DNA of 64,000 bases, taken from the NCBI RefSeq assembly GCF_015277735.1, contig NZ_JADHDA010000002.1:124001-188000 (forward strand). The letters run 5' to 3'. The notes under the pieces were generated by a model. That model saw only the letters and a program-made list of their open reading frames with translations, had not been told where the DNA came from and searched no databases. This DNA comes from Psychrobacter sp. NG254. Its GTDB lineage: Bacteria; Pseudomonadota; Gammaproteobacteria; Pseudomonadales; Moraxellaceae. This document shows positions 26,174-35,158 of the stretch, one piece after another (positions within the stretch are counted from its first letter, which is position 1; each line of letters starts with the position of its first letter). A program made the translations under genes and the position numbers.

Positions 26174-27076
26174 TCAATAGCTATACATACCAAGGTACCA
26201 GCTGACGATGTCTGAACCATATAGCAGTGCAACGATACCTGCAATAGCGATATAGGGGCCGAAGGCAAAAGGTTTGCTCTCGCCTTGTTTTTTCATCAGT
26301 ATCAATCCAACGATCGAGCCGAGCAAAGATGACAGCAGAATAATCAGTGGCAGCATTATAGGCCCGAGCCACGTACCCAGTACGGCTAAGAGCTTAAAGT
26401 CGCCTTGTCCCATGCCATGTTTCTTGGTGATTAAATAAAATATTTTGACCACTATCCAGAGCGACAAAAATCCAAATAATAATCCCCATATGGATTGTGT
26501 TGGCGAGACAAACCAGCCTTGCGAGTTCACGGCCAATCCTAAGCCCGCTAAAGGGAAGGTTAGGCGATCGGGTAATAACTGGGTATCAAAATCAATACCC
26601 GTTAACGCAACCAATGTCCATACCAGTACCAGTGCAGATAAGCCTACTACGCCAACACCGAATTGATAAATCACCAACACTGATAGCAAAGCAGTGATAA
26701 GCTCAACAATGGGGTAGCGTATACCAATGGGTGCTTTGCAGTCTGAGCACCGCCCACGCAGAACTAACCAGCTTATTAAAGGTATGTTTTCATACCATTT
26801 GATTTTATGAGCGCAATGCGGACAGCGTGAGGCTGGTCGGCTTAGCGTAATAGGCTGGTCAGTAGCGACAATAGTGGCTAATGGCTGCGTATGTTCGCGC
26901 GGCATGTCTGCTTGTTCAAACATAAACTGGCTGCATTCGTGTCGCCAGCTATGCACCATCATCAGTGGCATACGATGAATAACGACGTTTAAAAAGCTGC
27001 CAACACAAAGCCCCAATAGACCGAATACGAAGAGAGCCAGCGTCATATTTTCTTGTAATAATTGTATTAATTGCAT
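26174..27076 (-). CDS. pilD: Type IV prepilin peptidase/methylase PilD
   Basis: A 300-residue polytopic inner-membrane aspartic peptidase that cleaves prepilin leaders and N-methylates the new N terminus. The cytoplasmic zinc-binding loop has the two CxxC pairs RCPHC and RCSDC. The catalytic aspartates lie in TGIDFDTQLLPD and GMGQGDFKLLA. About eight hydrophobic segments are visible. The ATG at 27076 is chosen because an AGGATAA site overlaps the pilC stop; the frame could start at TTG one codon earlier. It is translationally close-coupled to pilC. Confidence 0.93.
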   Translation of the reverse strand: MQLIQLLQENMTLALFVFGLLGLCVGSFLNVVIHRMPLMMVHSWRHECSQFMFEQADMPREHTQPLATIVATDQPITLSRPASRCPHCAHKIKWYENIPLISWLVLRGRCSDCKAPIGIRYPIVELITALLSVLVIYQFGVGVVGLSALVLVWTLVALTGIDFDTQLLPDRLTFPLAGLGLAVNSQGWFVSPTQSIWGLLFGFLSLWIVVKIFYLITKKHGMGQGDFKLLAVLGTWLGPIMLPLIILLSSLLGSIVGLILMKKQGESKPFAFGPYIAIAGIVALLYGSDIVSWYLGMYSY

Positions 27077-27083
27077 CAAATCA

Positions 27084-28307
27084 TTATCCTACGACTGAGC
27101 CCATTTGGAAAATTGGTAAGTACATCGCAATCACCAATCCTCCCACTAATACGCCCAATACTGCCATAATCATGGGCTCCATGAGACTGGTCAAACCATC
27201 GACTGCATTATCGACTTCGTTTTCGTAATAGACTGCTACTTTATCTAACATCTCTTCCAAACTACCAGATTCTTCACCGATACCAACCATTTGAATAACT
27301 AGACTTGGAAACAGATTGGTTGAGCGTATGGAAAATTGTAATTGCTGACCAGTTGATACATCGTTCTTGATTTGCTGTGTTGCATTATAGAACACCACAT
27401 TATTGGTCGCGCCAGCCGTAGAGTCTAGGGCATCAATTAGCGGAACACCGGCGGCAAAAGTCGTGGATAGAGTACGGGAAAAACGAGCAATAATGGCTTG
27501 ATAAGCTATGTTGCCAAAGATGGGGGCTTTTAATACAGCACGGTCTAAAAAATTACGGAATTTTTTGGATCTTTTTTTGGCTTCAGAAAATCCAATAATA
27601 GCGCCACCAATCAAAACAATCAAAATAAACCACCATGCTTGCATCCACTCAGACATACTAACGACCATTTGGGTAAAGGCCGGTAGCTCTGCACCAAATG
27701 ACTCAAATAAATCTGAAAATACAGGAACTACCTTTATTAATAGAATCATAGTGACAATGATAGCGACGACAACAACTGCAATCGGGTATTTCATCGCTTT
27801 TTTAATCTTAGCTTTTAATAACTCACTCTTTTCTTTGTAAGTAGCAACACGCTCAAGCATGGTTTCTAGTGCACCTGATTGTTCACCAGATTCGACTAAA
27901 GAGCAAAATAAATCATCAAAATAACGTGGATGTTTGCGCAAGGACGAAGCAAATGTACCACCTGCTTCGATATCTGCTTTTATCTGTAGTACTAATATCT
28001 TCATACTTGGGTTGTCTAAGGAATCAGCCACAATTTCAAACGATTGTGTCAGTGGTACACCCGCCTTCATCATCGTGGCCAACTGCCGAGCAAAAATAGC
28101 AATATCAATGGCTTTGATGGCTTTTTTGAAGGTATACAGAGGCTTTGGTTTTTTCTTGATACCTTTGACCGTAATACCTTGTTTGCGTAAAGTTGCTTTA
28201 GCAAGCTCTAGGCTACGACTGGTGGTTTCACCTTTTACTTTCTGCCCACGCCGATTTACCCCGTCATAGGTAAAATCTAACAACATATCGGTCTTAGCTT
28301 TTGCCAT
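27084..28307 (-). CDS. pilC: Type IV pilus inner-membrane platform protein PilC
   Basis: A 407-residue GspF-family protein with two repeated cytoplasmic domains and three membrane segments, including AVVVVAIIVTMILLIKVVPVF and WWFILIVLIGGAIIGF. Family motifs are FARQLATMMKAGVPL in the first repeat, FSRTLSTTFAAGVPLIDAL in the second, and MVGIGEESGSLEEML. PilC couples the PilB and PilT motors to pilin insertion and extraction. It lies between pilB and pilD with short gaps, as in Pseudomonas and Acinetobacter. Confidence 0.94.
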   Translation of the reverse strand: MAKAKTDMLLDFTYDGVNRRGQKVKGETTSRSLELAKATLRKQGITVKGIKKKPKPLYTFKKAIKAIDIAIFARQLATMMKAGVPLTQSFEIVADSLDNPSMKILVLQIKADIEAGGTFASSLRKHPRYFDDLFCSLVESGEQSGALETMLERVATYKEKSELLKAKIKKAMKYPIAVVVVAIIVTMILLIKVVPVFSDLFESFGAELPAFTQMVVSMSEWMQAWWFILIVLIGGAIIGFSEAKKRSKKFRNFLDRAVLKAPIFGNIAYQAIIARFSRTLSTTFAAGVPLIDALDSTAGATNNVVFYNATQQIKNDVSTGQQLQFSIRSTNLFPSLVIQMVGIGEESGSLEEMLDKVAVYYENEVDNAVDGLTSLMEPMIMAVLGVLVGGLVIAMYLPIFQMGSVVG

Positions 28308-28523
28308 CTTTCTACCCTCAAAATTGTCTAATATAGATATCGCAAATGTACAGCCCGATAGTTAATAGAGTGTTGTGTTCAGGCATACTTCATTTTAGCG
28401 CAAAAAACCAGTGTGCATCTGTTTTATTTTTATATGGTGCTTGTGTTTATGATTGCTGAGTTATGACTGTAGATAATATTAAATTTACTAATAATGCAAT
28501 GACTCCTTTGGAACCTATGAGAA

Positions 28524-30233
28524 TTATTCAGAGGTAACGCGCATCATTTCTTGGATACTGGTGATCCCTTGTAGCACTTTTAAAATACCTGAGCGCCTTA
28601 AATCACGAAAGCCATTTTTTAGAGCCGCGTCTTTGATATCGATGGCATTGCCATCTTCCATGATGATGCGTGAAATATCAGGACTGACTTTCATTACCTC
28701 ATAAATACCGACACGGCCTTTATAGCCTTCACGGCATTCATTGCAGCCGATTGGCTCATAAATGACATTGTCGGCATTATCTAAGTCAGCTTCTGTAAAA
28801 CCAAGTTCAAGCAGACTTTGTCGTGGAATATCGAGAGGTTTCTTACAGTTTTTGCATAAGCGTCTGGCCAATCGTTGGGCAATGACCAAATTAACGGACG
28901 TCGCAATATTAAAAGAAGCCACACCCATATTACGCAAACGCGTCAAGGTTTCAGGCGCTGAGTTGGTGTGCAGGGTTGAAAGCACCATGTGTCCTGTTTG
29001 TGCCGCTTTGATGGCAATTTCAGCAGTCTCTAAATCACGAATCTCACCAACCATCACAATATCAGGGTCTTGACGTAAAAAAGATTTGAGCGCATTGGCA
29101 AAGGTTAAACCAACCTTGGCGTTGACATTGACCTGATTGATACCTTCAAGGTTAATTTCAACAGGATCTTCTGCAGTAGAGATATTGGTGGCGCCAGTGT
29201 TTAGTATATTGATACCCGTATAAAGCGATACGGTTTTACCAGAACCGGTGGGTCCTGTAATAAGTAGCATACCTTGCGGCTTATGTAGTGCCTCTAAAAA
29301 CATTTCTTGTTGATCAGGCTCATAGCCCAATGCTTCGATACCGAGCATTGCCGATGAAGGATCTAAGATACGTAGCACGATTTTTTCACCGAACAATGTC
29401 GGTAACGAGTTTACTCGAAAATCAATGGCTTTATTTTTGGAGAGCTTTAGCTTGATACGGCCATCCTGTGGTACACGGCGCTCTGAGATGTCCATCTGCG
29501 ACATGACTTTTAGACGGGCTGCAATTTTACTGGCAAGTTGGACTGGTGGATTGGCCATTTTCTGCATGACACCATCGACACGAAATCGTACTCTAAAAGA
29601 TTTTTCATAAGGCTCAAAATGTAGGTCAGAGGCTCCCATACGAATGGCATCAACCAACATTTTATTGACGAACTTTACGACAGGTGCTTCATCGATGCTA
29701 TCAGCAAGCTTGGTTTCATTTTCTTCTTCTTGACCATCTTCAAAATCAATATTCAAATCGCTATCAGAGAAACTACCAAAGCTCTGCATAGTATCCGCAT
29801 AAACACTTTCAATACGCTTCTTTAGCTTACCTTCTTCGACAACAATCGTCTCGACTGACAAGCGGGAGTTAAAGGCAATCGCGTCAATGGCATCCACACG
29901 CGTTGGGTCACTCAGTGCCACAAACAGTCTCTGTCCACGCTTGAATAGTGGCAGTGCATTAAATTTTCGAACGATTTTTTCATCGACCAGATCTTTAGGG
30001 ATAGTATCTATACTGAGAGCATCAAGATCAAATAAGGGATCACCAAAGGCTTGTGATAGCATCTGAGCAAGTTGATAGGCATCAGCCAACTTATTGTCTA
30101 CAAGATAAGGTACGAGTCCTATCTGTTGCTGCTGTGACTCAGTCTGTGCCGTTTTCATGTTCGCTTCGCTAACCACCCCATCATTGATAAGCTGCTGCGC
30201 TAGACCACCATACTTGCTGTTTGTGATAGACAT
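28524..30233 (-). CDS. pilB: Type IV pilus assembly ATPase PilB
   Basis: A 569-residue GspE-family hexameric ATPase that powers pilus extension. The N-terminal MshEN domain covers about residues 50-150. Walker A is ITGPTGSGKTVSLY, the Asp box and Walker B region has LRQDPDIVMVGEIRD, and the His box is TGHMVLSTLHTNSAPETLTRL. A zinc-binding tetracysteine motif (CKNC ... CNEC) follows near residue 460-500. An acidic linker near residues 160-180 is rich in Asp and Glu. It heads the leftward pilB-pilC-pilD-coaE cluster, with a 216-base gap before pilC. Confidence 0.95.
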   Translation of the reverse strand: MSITNSKYGGLAQQLINDGVVSEANMKTAQTESQQQQIGLVPYLVDNKLADAYQLAQMLSQAFGDPLFDLDALSIDTIPKDLVDEKIVRKFNALPLFKRGQRLFVALSDPTRVDAIDAIAFNSRLSVETIVVEEGKLKKRIESVYADTMQSFGSFSDSDLNIDFEDGQEEENETKLADSIDEAPVVKFVNKMLVDAIRMGASDLHFEPYEKSFRVRFRVDGVMQKMANPPVQLASKIAARLKVMSQMDISERRVPQDGRIKLKLSKNKAIDFRVNSLPTLFGEKIVLRILDPSSAMLGIEALGYEPDQQEMFLEALHKPQGMLLITGPTGSGKTVSLYTGINILNTGATNISTAEDPVEINLEGINQVNVNAKVGLTFANALKSFLRQDPDIVMVGEIRDLETAEIAIKAAQTGHMVLSTLHTNSAPETLTRLRNMGVASFNIATSVNLVIAQRLARRLCKNCKKPLDIPRQSLLELGFTEADLDNADNVIYEPIGCNECREGYKGRVGIYEVMKVSPDISRIIMEDGNAIDIKDAALKNGFRDLRRSGILKVLQGITSIQEMMRVTSE

Positions 30234-30652
30234 TATGACCCCTTCTTAATACAAAGTTTTTCGCACATTTTGATGATATGCAGATACTGTTTATTTGACA
30301 TTCTGAATTTATTTATCATTTTCAGTTTTTGTGACACCGTCTAGCACCATTAAATCAACATTGATACGTTAGTGACTGATAGCGTTCTGATGCTATGTTA
30401 GCAACCTTGTCACGGTATCGGTCTTAAATAGCAATAATAATATAGGACTTTACTTTAGTTTGAAGAATTTATACAGACCATTAAACGTTCAATGCAAAAA
30501 TATCAGTGCTTCATTCCGGATATCTTGATGGTAGGTTAGGAAAAGCGATGCTACTTCTGTTGGTACTCTACTATAGCACTTGCGAAATATTTGTTATACT
30601 GACGCGCATATTAGCCGAATTGGCATGAATACATGAGACAAGGTAGATGAGT
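30234..30652. other. Divergent intergenic region between pilB and tpiA
   Basis: About 420 AT-rich bases that must carry the pilB and tpiA promoters. A TATACT hexamer at 30595 is a candidate tpiA -10, but no good -35 is seen at the right distance. Nothing else is recognised. Confidence 0.4.
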
Positions 30653-31465
30653 ATGCAAGCTTGGGTGATTGGTAATTGGAAACAGAATCCTGCAACGACG
30701 AGCGCTGTCAATGCGCTGCTAGATGATCTATTGTCTAAGGTCGACGCTGAGGAGCAAACCAATCCGGCAATGGTAAATAGCCGCTGTCAACTGATGGTAG
30801 CACCAAGCTGTATTCATCTGAGTGCTGTTAGTGATCGTCTGTCGGGTAGCTCGATACTCAGTGCCGCACAAAATATCAGTGGTCATAGTGCAGATATAGG
30901 TGCTTATACGGGTGACTGTTCAGCACAGCAAATCGCAGATACAGGGGCTACTTGGACGATACTGGGTCACTCAGAGCGTCGTCAATACCATCAGGAATCC
31001 CATGATAGTTTAGTACAAAAGATGTCTCATGCATTTGCTCAAAACTTAGGTGTGGTATTCTGTATTGGCGAAACCCAGCAGCAATATGATGACAAACAAA
31101 CCCTTAACGTCCTAGACCTGCAGTTGTCTGTGATTAAAGAAGTGCTTGAGCATCAGCCAAATCTTATCGCATCATTATCTGATCGTCTGATTATTGCTTA
31201 TGAGCCTGTATGGGCAATCGGCACTGGCAAAGTCCCAACTGTAGCAGAGGTGAGTCGCACTCATCAGCATATCAAGCAAAGAGTGGCAAGTTTTGTTGAT
31301 ATGTCGGATGCGATTACTGTCCTATATGGCGGCAGTGTCAACGCGGATAATGCAGAAAGCTTTGCGTCAGATCCTATGATTGATGGCGCATTGGTTGGCG
31401 GTGCATCATTAAAGGCTGAGAGCTTTTTGATGATTGCCAATGCTTTTAGTCAGGCCAATGCTTAG
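30653..31465 (+). CDS. tpiA: Triosephosphate isomerase
   Basis: A 270-residue TIM-barrel enzyme interconverting glyceraldehyde-3-phosphate and dihydroxyacetone phosphate. The catalytic Lys lies in VIGNWKQNP, the His in [11 protein letters not shown] and the Glu in [13 protein letters not shown]. The phosphate-gripping loop is [11 protein letters not shown]. Of two nearby in-frame ATGs (30647, 30653) the second has the better-spaced AAGG site, while the first is only three bases from it. secG follows 215 bases downstream, the common tpiA-secG order. Confidence 0.94.
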   Translation: MQAWVIGNWKQNPATTSAVNALLDDLLSKVDAEEQTNPAMVNSRCQLMVAPSCIHLSAVSDRLSGSSILSAAQNISGHSADIGAYTGDCSAQQIADTGATWTILGHSERRQYHQESHDSLVQKMSHAFAQNLGVVFCIGETQQQYDDKQTLNVLDLQLSVIKEVLEHQPNLIASLSDRLIIAYEPVWAIGTGKVPTVAEVSRTHQHIKQRVASFVDMSDAITVLYGGSVNADNAESFASDPMIDGALVGGASLKAESFLMIANAFSQANA

Positions 31466-31680
31466 TTAAATAAATAACGCTCAGATATCAAAGCCATAGC
31501 GTATATATAGTATGCCTTTATCAGTTGGCAAAAGTAGGTTTAACAGTGCACTTGCAATCGTGTACAATGCGCCTTATTTATACAATCGAGTTGGCATGAT
31601 TAGACGCTCATTGTCATTGCTATTAACCTTCAGTTTTATTTTTCGTTATCAGTCGTCATTACGCGGCAAAAGAGGCCACC

Positions 31681-31989
31681 ATGTTTACGTTTATATTAGC
31701 CCTGCATATTATTGTGGCGATTGCCATGATCGGCTTGATTTTGATTCAGCATGGTAAAGGGGCAGATGCTGGGGCTTCTTTTGGTGCGGGCTCATCAGGT
31801 ACGGTATTTGGTGCCGCAGGGACTGCCAATTTTTTAACACGTGCAACGGCGGTATTGACGGTCATATTTTTTATCACCAGTATGACACTGGCAGTTCATG
31901 CCCGTAAGCAAGCTGAAGATCAGTTTCGTCTAGATGCGCCTGTGTCAGCGCCGCAAACGCCACGCCCATTGACGCAAAACCCTGAATAA
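31681..31989 (+). CDS. secG: Protein translocase subunit SecG
   Basis: A 102-residue inner-membrane subunit of the SecYEG channel. Two membrane segments (FILALHIIVAIAMIGLILIQ and ATAVLTVIFFITSMTLAV) flank the conserved cytoplasmic stretch QHGKGADAGASFGAGSSGTVFG. The C-terminal tail is polar and Pro-rich. The ATG at 31681 has a GAGG site. It sits upstream of tRNA-Leu, as in E. coli and relatives, where secG-leuU precede the rimP-nusA block. Confidence 0.93.
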   Translation: MFTFILALHIIVAIAMIGLILIQHGKGADAGASFGAGSSGTVFGAAGTANFLTRATAVLTVIFFITSMTLAVHARKQAEDQFRLDAPVSAPQTPRPLTQNPE

Positions 31990-32069
31990 GTATCTTTTAA
32001 GCAGGCAGGCCTTGCTATTTCGCTGCGTTACATTTACAATGCCTTTCTGTTTTCGCAAGTCCTTATTTA

Positions 32070-32099
32070 TTGATGCCTACCTTAAGCATCCTATATAGT
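32070..32099 (+). promoter_or_regulatory. Candidate promoter of tRNA-Leu
   Basis: TTGATG at 32070 and TATAGT at 32094 are separated by 18 bases. Transcription would start about 25 bases before the mature tRNA. Confidence 0.4.
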
Positions 32100-32131
32100 A
32101 GATAAGAAGTTAGAGATCAGGGCAGTAAAAT

Positions 32132-32215
32132 GCGATTGTGGTGGAATGGTAGACACGCCATCTTGAGGGGGTGGTGGCGCAAGCTGTGGGGGTTCAAGTC
32201 CCCCCAATCGCACCA
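32132..32215 (+). tRNA. leuU: tRNA-Leu (GAG)
   Basis: An 84-base cloverleaf with CCA encoded. The acceptor stem pairs GCGATTG with CAATCGC. The anticodon stem CCATC / GGTGG holds the loop TTGAGGG, giving anticodon GAG. A long variable arm and the T arm GGGGGTTCAAGTCCCCC fit a class II leucine tRNA. The location between secG and tRNA-fMet matches leuU of relatives. Confidence 0.95.
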
Positions 32216-32294
32216 AGTTTCACAGACGCAGCATAGCGTCAGGTTAGGTTTTTTAGTAGCAGATACTTAATTTATAATTTATTTAAATAAAGTG

Positions 32295-32323
32295 TTGACA
32301 CTTCTACATTATCTCCCTATAAT
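32295..32323 (+). promoter_or_regulatory. Perfect sigma-70 consensus promoter of tRNA-fMet
   Basis: TTGACA at 32295-32300 and TATAAT at 32318-32323 are separated by exactly 17 bases. It lies just upstream of the initiator tRNA and would give a transcript starting near 32330. Confidence 0.9.
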
Positions 32324-32339
32324 ATGCGTTCTAGATTGA

Positions 32340-32416
<77 letters not shown>

Positions 32417-32881
32417 CTTTTTATACTGATGTTTTGTACACTAAATTTGTCAGTACCGATTAGCCCACCATTATGCTTGTGGGTTTTTTTGTATCTGATG
32501 GTACGTGTTATCGCGGTATCTATCCCAATTATGCTAAGCTCTAAATCTATAGAGTACGAGATTATTCGTCATTTGCTGATACCAGCGCGATGTTTCTTGA
32601 GCAACACTATCTTTTATTCCTCATTCTTTTACCGATAGTAGTGCTTTATGAATCATAAAAGCATTATTTGGCTGAGCTTGATGTTTTCTATGCTCATCCC
32701 TATATAAATACACAACGTATATCATATGTTTGTGGATTAAAATTATACAATGACCGTCATTCTTATAACTATATACTGGCTATTCACTATAGGCTTGCTA
32801 TAAAAAGATAAGAAGAGAGCAATGCTCTGATACGGTTTACCAAGTACGATAGATAAGTGAATAGGAAAAGACAAATAGATT
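32417..32881. other. tRNA-fMet to rimP leader
   Basis: This 465-base AT-rich region holds a terminator-like hairpin just after the tRNA and then an unassigned leader upstream of rimP. No further structure was recognised. Confidence 0.4.
32462..32490 (+). terminator. Terminator-like hairpin after tRNA-fMet
   Basis: CCCAC at 32464 pairs with GTGGG at 32479, followed by seven T. The loop is long (10 bases), so some read-through into rimP-nusA is possible. Confidence 0.65.
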
Positions 32882-33382
32882 ATGAAGCTTTCGACCAAAG
32901 TTGCAGAACTGACTAGTATTATTGCTCCTGCCGTAGCCGCTTGTGATGTGGCATTATGGGGCATAGAATTCGCACCACAAGGCAATCGTTCTTTGCTGCG
33001 TATCTATATTGAGGCATTGCCAGAAGTGCAAGCCCAAGATAAGCAAGTAACCATCGAAGATTGTGCTGCGGTAAATCACCAAGTAAGTGGTATTTTAGAG
33101 GTTCATGACCCTATCTCAGGCGAATTCATCTTAGAAGTATCCTCACCAGGTTTTGATCGTGCATTTTTCTCAGATGAGCAGATGCATGGTTATGTCGGTC
33201 AAACCGTTAGCTTGCGTTTGATCCAAGCGATCGGCGAAGGCGACCAAAAACGTCGCAAGGCAACGGGTATTTTAGACAGTATTGATGATAACTCTCTAAA
33301 ACTGACGTCAAGTGATGGTCAGCAGTTTGAGATTGCACTGAGCAATATCGATAAAGCCAATTTGATTTATGTAGATGCTTAA
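32882..33382 (+). CDS. rimP: Ribosome maturation factor RimP
   Basis: A 166-residue protein needed for late 30S subunit assembly. Family elements are LTSIIAPAVAACDVALWGIEF, DCAAVNHQVSGILEVHDPISGEFILEVSSPGFDRAF and the C-terminal LTSSDGQQFEIALSNIDKANL, which forms the Sm-like domain. It directly precedes nusA, the near-universal rimP-nusA-infB order. A 142-base gap separates it from nusA. Confidence 0.93.
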   Translation: MKLSTKVAELTSIIAPAVAACDVALWGIEFAPQGNRSLLRIYIEALPEVQAQDKQVTIEDCAAVNHQVSGILEVHDPISGEFILEVSSPGFDRAFFSDEQMHGYVGQTVSLRLIQAIGEGDQKRRKATGILDSIDDNSLKLTSSDGQQFEIALSNIDKANLIYVDA

Positions 33383-33524
33383 TTTTATCTTATATAAAGT
33401 GGGTAGCTACTAAGTCGTCAGTGGTTTTATTTTAAATAGGTTATATGACTTATAATTGAAACATAATATCAATACACAAATTATAAAATTTGAGTCAATC
33501 AAAAAATGATAGGACAGGTATAGC

Positions 33525-35009
33525 ATGAGTCGTGAAATCTTAACGGTAGTAGAAACTGTCAGTAATGAAAAGGGCTTAAATCCTGAAGATATTTTTGAAG
33601 CAATTGAAGATGCTTTAGTGGTATCGACTAAGAAAAAAGTATACACCGAACAGCCAGAAGTGGAGGTACGGGTTGCCATCGACCGTGCAACAGGTGATTA
33701 TGATACTTATCGTTACTGGACAGTGGTTGCAGATGAAGATCATGAAATGCCTGCTTGTCAGCTAGCTATTACTGACCTTGATCAAGAAGAATGGTCAATC
33801 GGAGATATTAAAGAAGAGCAGATCGAGTCGATCGAATTTGGTCGTATTGCTGCGACCCAAGCCAAACAGGTCATCATTCAAAAAATCCGTGAAGCTGAGC
33901 GTGCGCTTGTCGCAGATGCCTTTGAGCCACGTGTTGGTGAGATGATGTATGGCGAAGTCAAAAAGCAAACGCGTGATGGCTATATCATTGATTTGGGTGA
34001 CAATGCCGAAGGTTATTTGTCACGCGATCAGATGTTGCCACGTGAGCAATTACGTGCAAAATCGCGTATCAACGCGATCCTCTATCATGTAAACCGTGAA
34101 AACCGCGGTGCACAGCTGCTATTGTCACGCACGCATCCTGAAATGCTATCGGCATTGATGCAAAAAGAAGTGCCTGAGATTGCAGAACAAATTATTGAAA
34201 TTCGCAATGTCGCTCGTCTGCCAGGTACTCGTGCTAAAATAGCGGTCAAGACCAACGATCATCGTATCGATCCAGTCGGTGCTTGTATCGGTATGCGTGG
34301 TACACGTATCCAAGCGGTACAGCAAGAGCTTGATGGTGAGCGTATCGATGTCGTGGTTTGGTCAGATGATCCAGCCCAGTTCATCATCAGCTCTTTAGAG
34401 CCTGCTGATGTTAGTAGTATCATTTTAGATGAAGATATGAAAACAGCAGATATTATCTTTAGCACTAACGACCAGTTGGCGCGCGCTATTGGCTCACAAG
34501 GTCAAAACGTCCGTTTGGCGTCTGAGCTAACAGGTTATAAGTTGAATATGATGCTTGAAGAAGAGTATCAGCAACGTCAACAAAACGAATCTAAAGCGTT
34601 CATTGAATTATTCTATGAACGTCTAGAAGTAGATAAAGATTTAGCCCAAGCGCTTGTCGATATTGGTTTCACCAGTATTGAAGAAGTGGCTTATGTACCA
34701 GTCGATACTTTTTATGATATCGAAGGTCTGGATGACGACGCCATTGACATGATTCAAGAACGTGCCAAAGAAGTTGTCATTGCTGATGAGCTGGTCAAAC
34801 AACAAAACATGAAAGAGCCAAGTCAAGAGCTACAAGAGCTTGAAGGTATGACCGTCAGCTGGGCTTATAAAATGGCACAGCAAGACATCATTACCGTTGA
34901 TGATTTGGCAGAACAAGCCGTCTTCGATCTAGAAGATATCGAAGGTTTAGACTCTGAAACTGCAGGAAAACTCATCATGAAAGCTCGGGAATCTTGGTTC
35001 GATGAATAA
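33525..35009 (+). CDS. nusA: Transcription termination/antitermination factor NusA
   Basis: A 494-residue RNA polymerase-associated factor. The N-terminal polymerase-binding domain (ILTVVETVSNEKGLNPEDIFEAIEDAL) is followed by the S1 domain (GEVKKQTRDGYIIDLGDNAEGYLSRDQ), two KH domains (including IGMRGTRIQAVQQELDGERIDVV and AIGSQGQNVRLASELTGY) and two C-terminal acidic repeats that bind alpha and N-type proteins. The length is nearly identical to E. coli NusA (495). An AGGACAGG site precedes the ATG. Confidence 0.95.
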   Translation: MSREILTVVETVSNEKGLNPEDIFEAIEDALVVSTKKKVYTEQPEVEVRVAIDRATGDYDTYRYWTVVADEDHEMPACQLAITDLDQEEWSIGDIKEEQIESIEFGRIAATQAKQVIIQKIREAERALVADAFEPRVGEMMYGEVKKQTRDGYIIDLGDNAEGYLSRDQMLPREQLRAKSRINAILYHVNRENRGAQLLLSRTHPEMLSALMQKEVPEIAEQIIEIRNVARLPGTRAKIAVKTNDHRIDPVGACIGMRGTRIQAVQQELDGERIDVVVWSDDPAQFIISSLEPADVSSIILDEDMKTADIIFSTNDQLARAIGSQGQNVRLASELTGYKLNMMLEEEYQQRQQNESKAFIELFYERLEVDKDLAQALVDIGFTSIEEVAYVPVDTFYDIEGLDDDAIDMIQERAKEVVIADELVKQQNMKEPSQELQELEGMTVSWAYKMAQQDIITVDDLAEQAVFDLEDIEGLDSETAGKLIMKARESWFDE

Positions 35010-35158
35010 GCGGTAACTGCATATCGCTGTCTTTTGGTGATATGCTATTGAAAATAAAGCGCTGGTATTGATGCAATATATACCAGCCTTACCCCAATCA
35101 TTTGTAGCCAACAACTGAATTGAACATATAGCAAATAATAGACAGTAGGTGATAATAA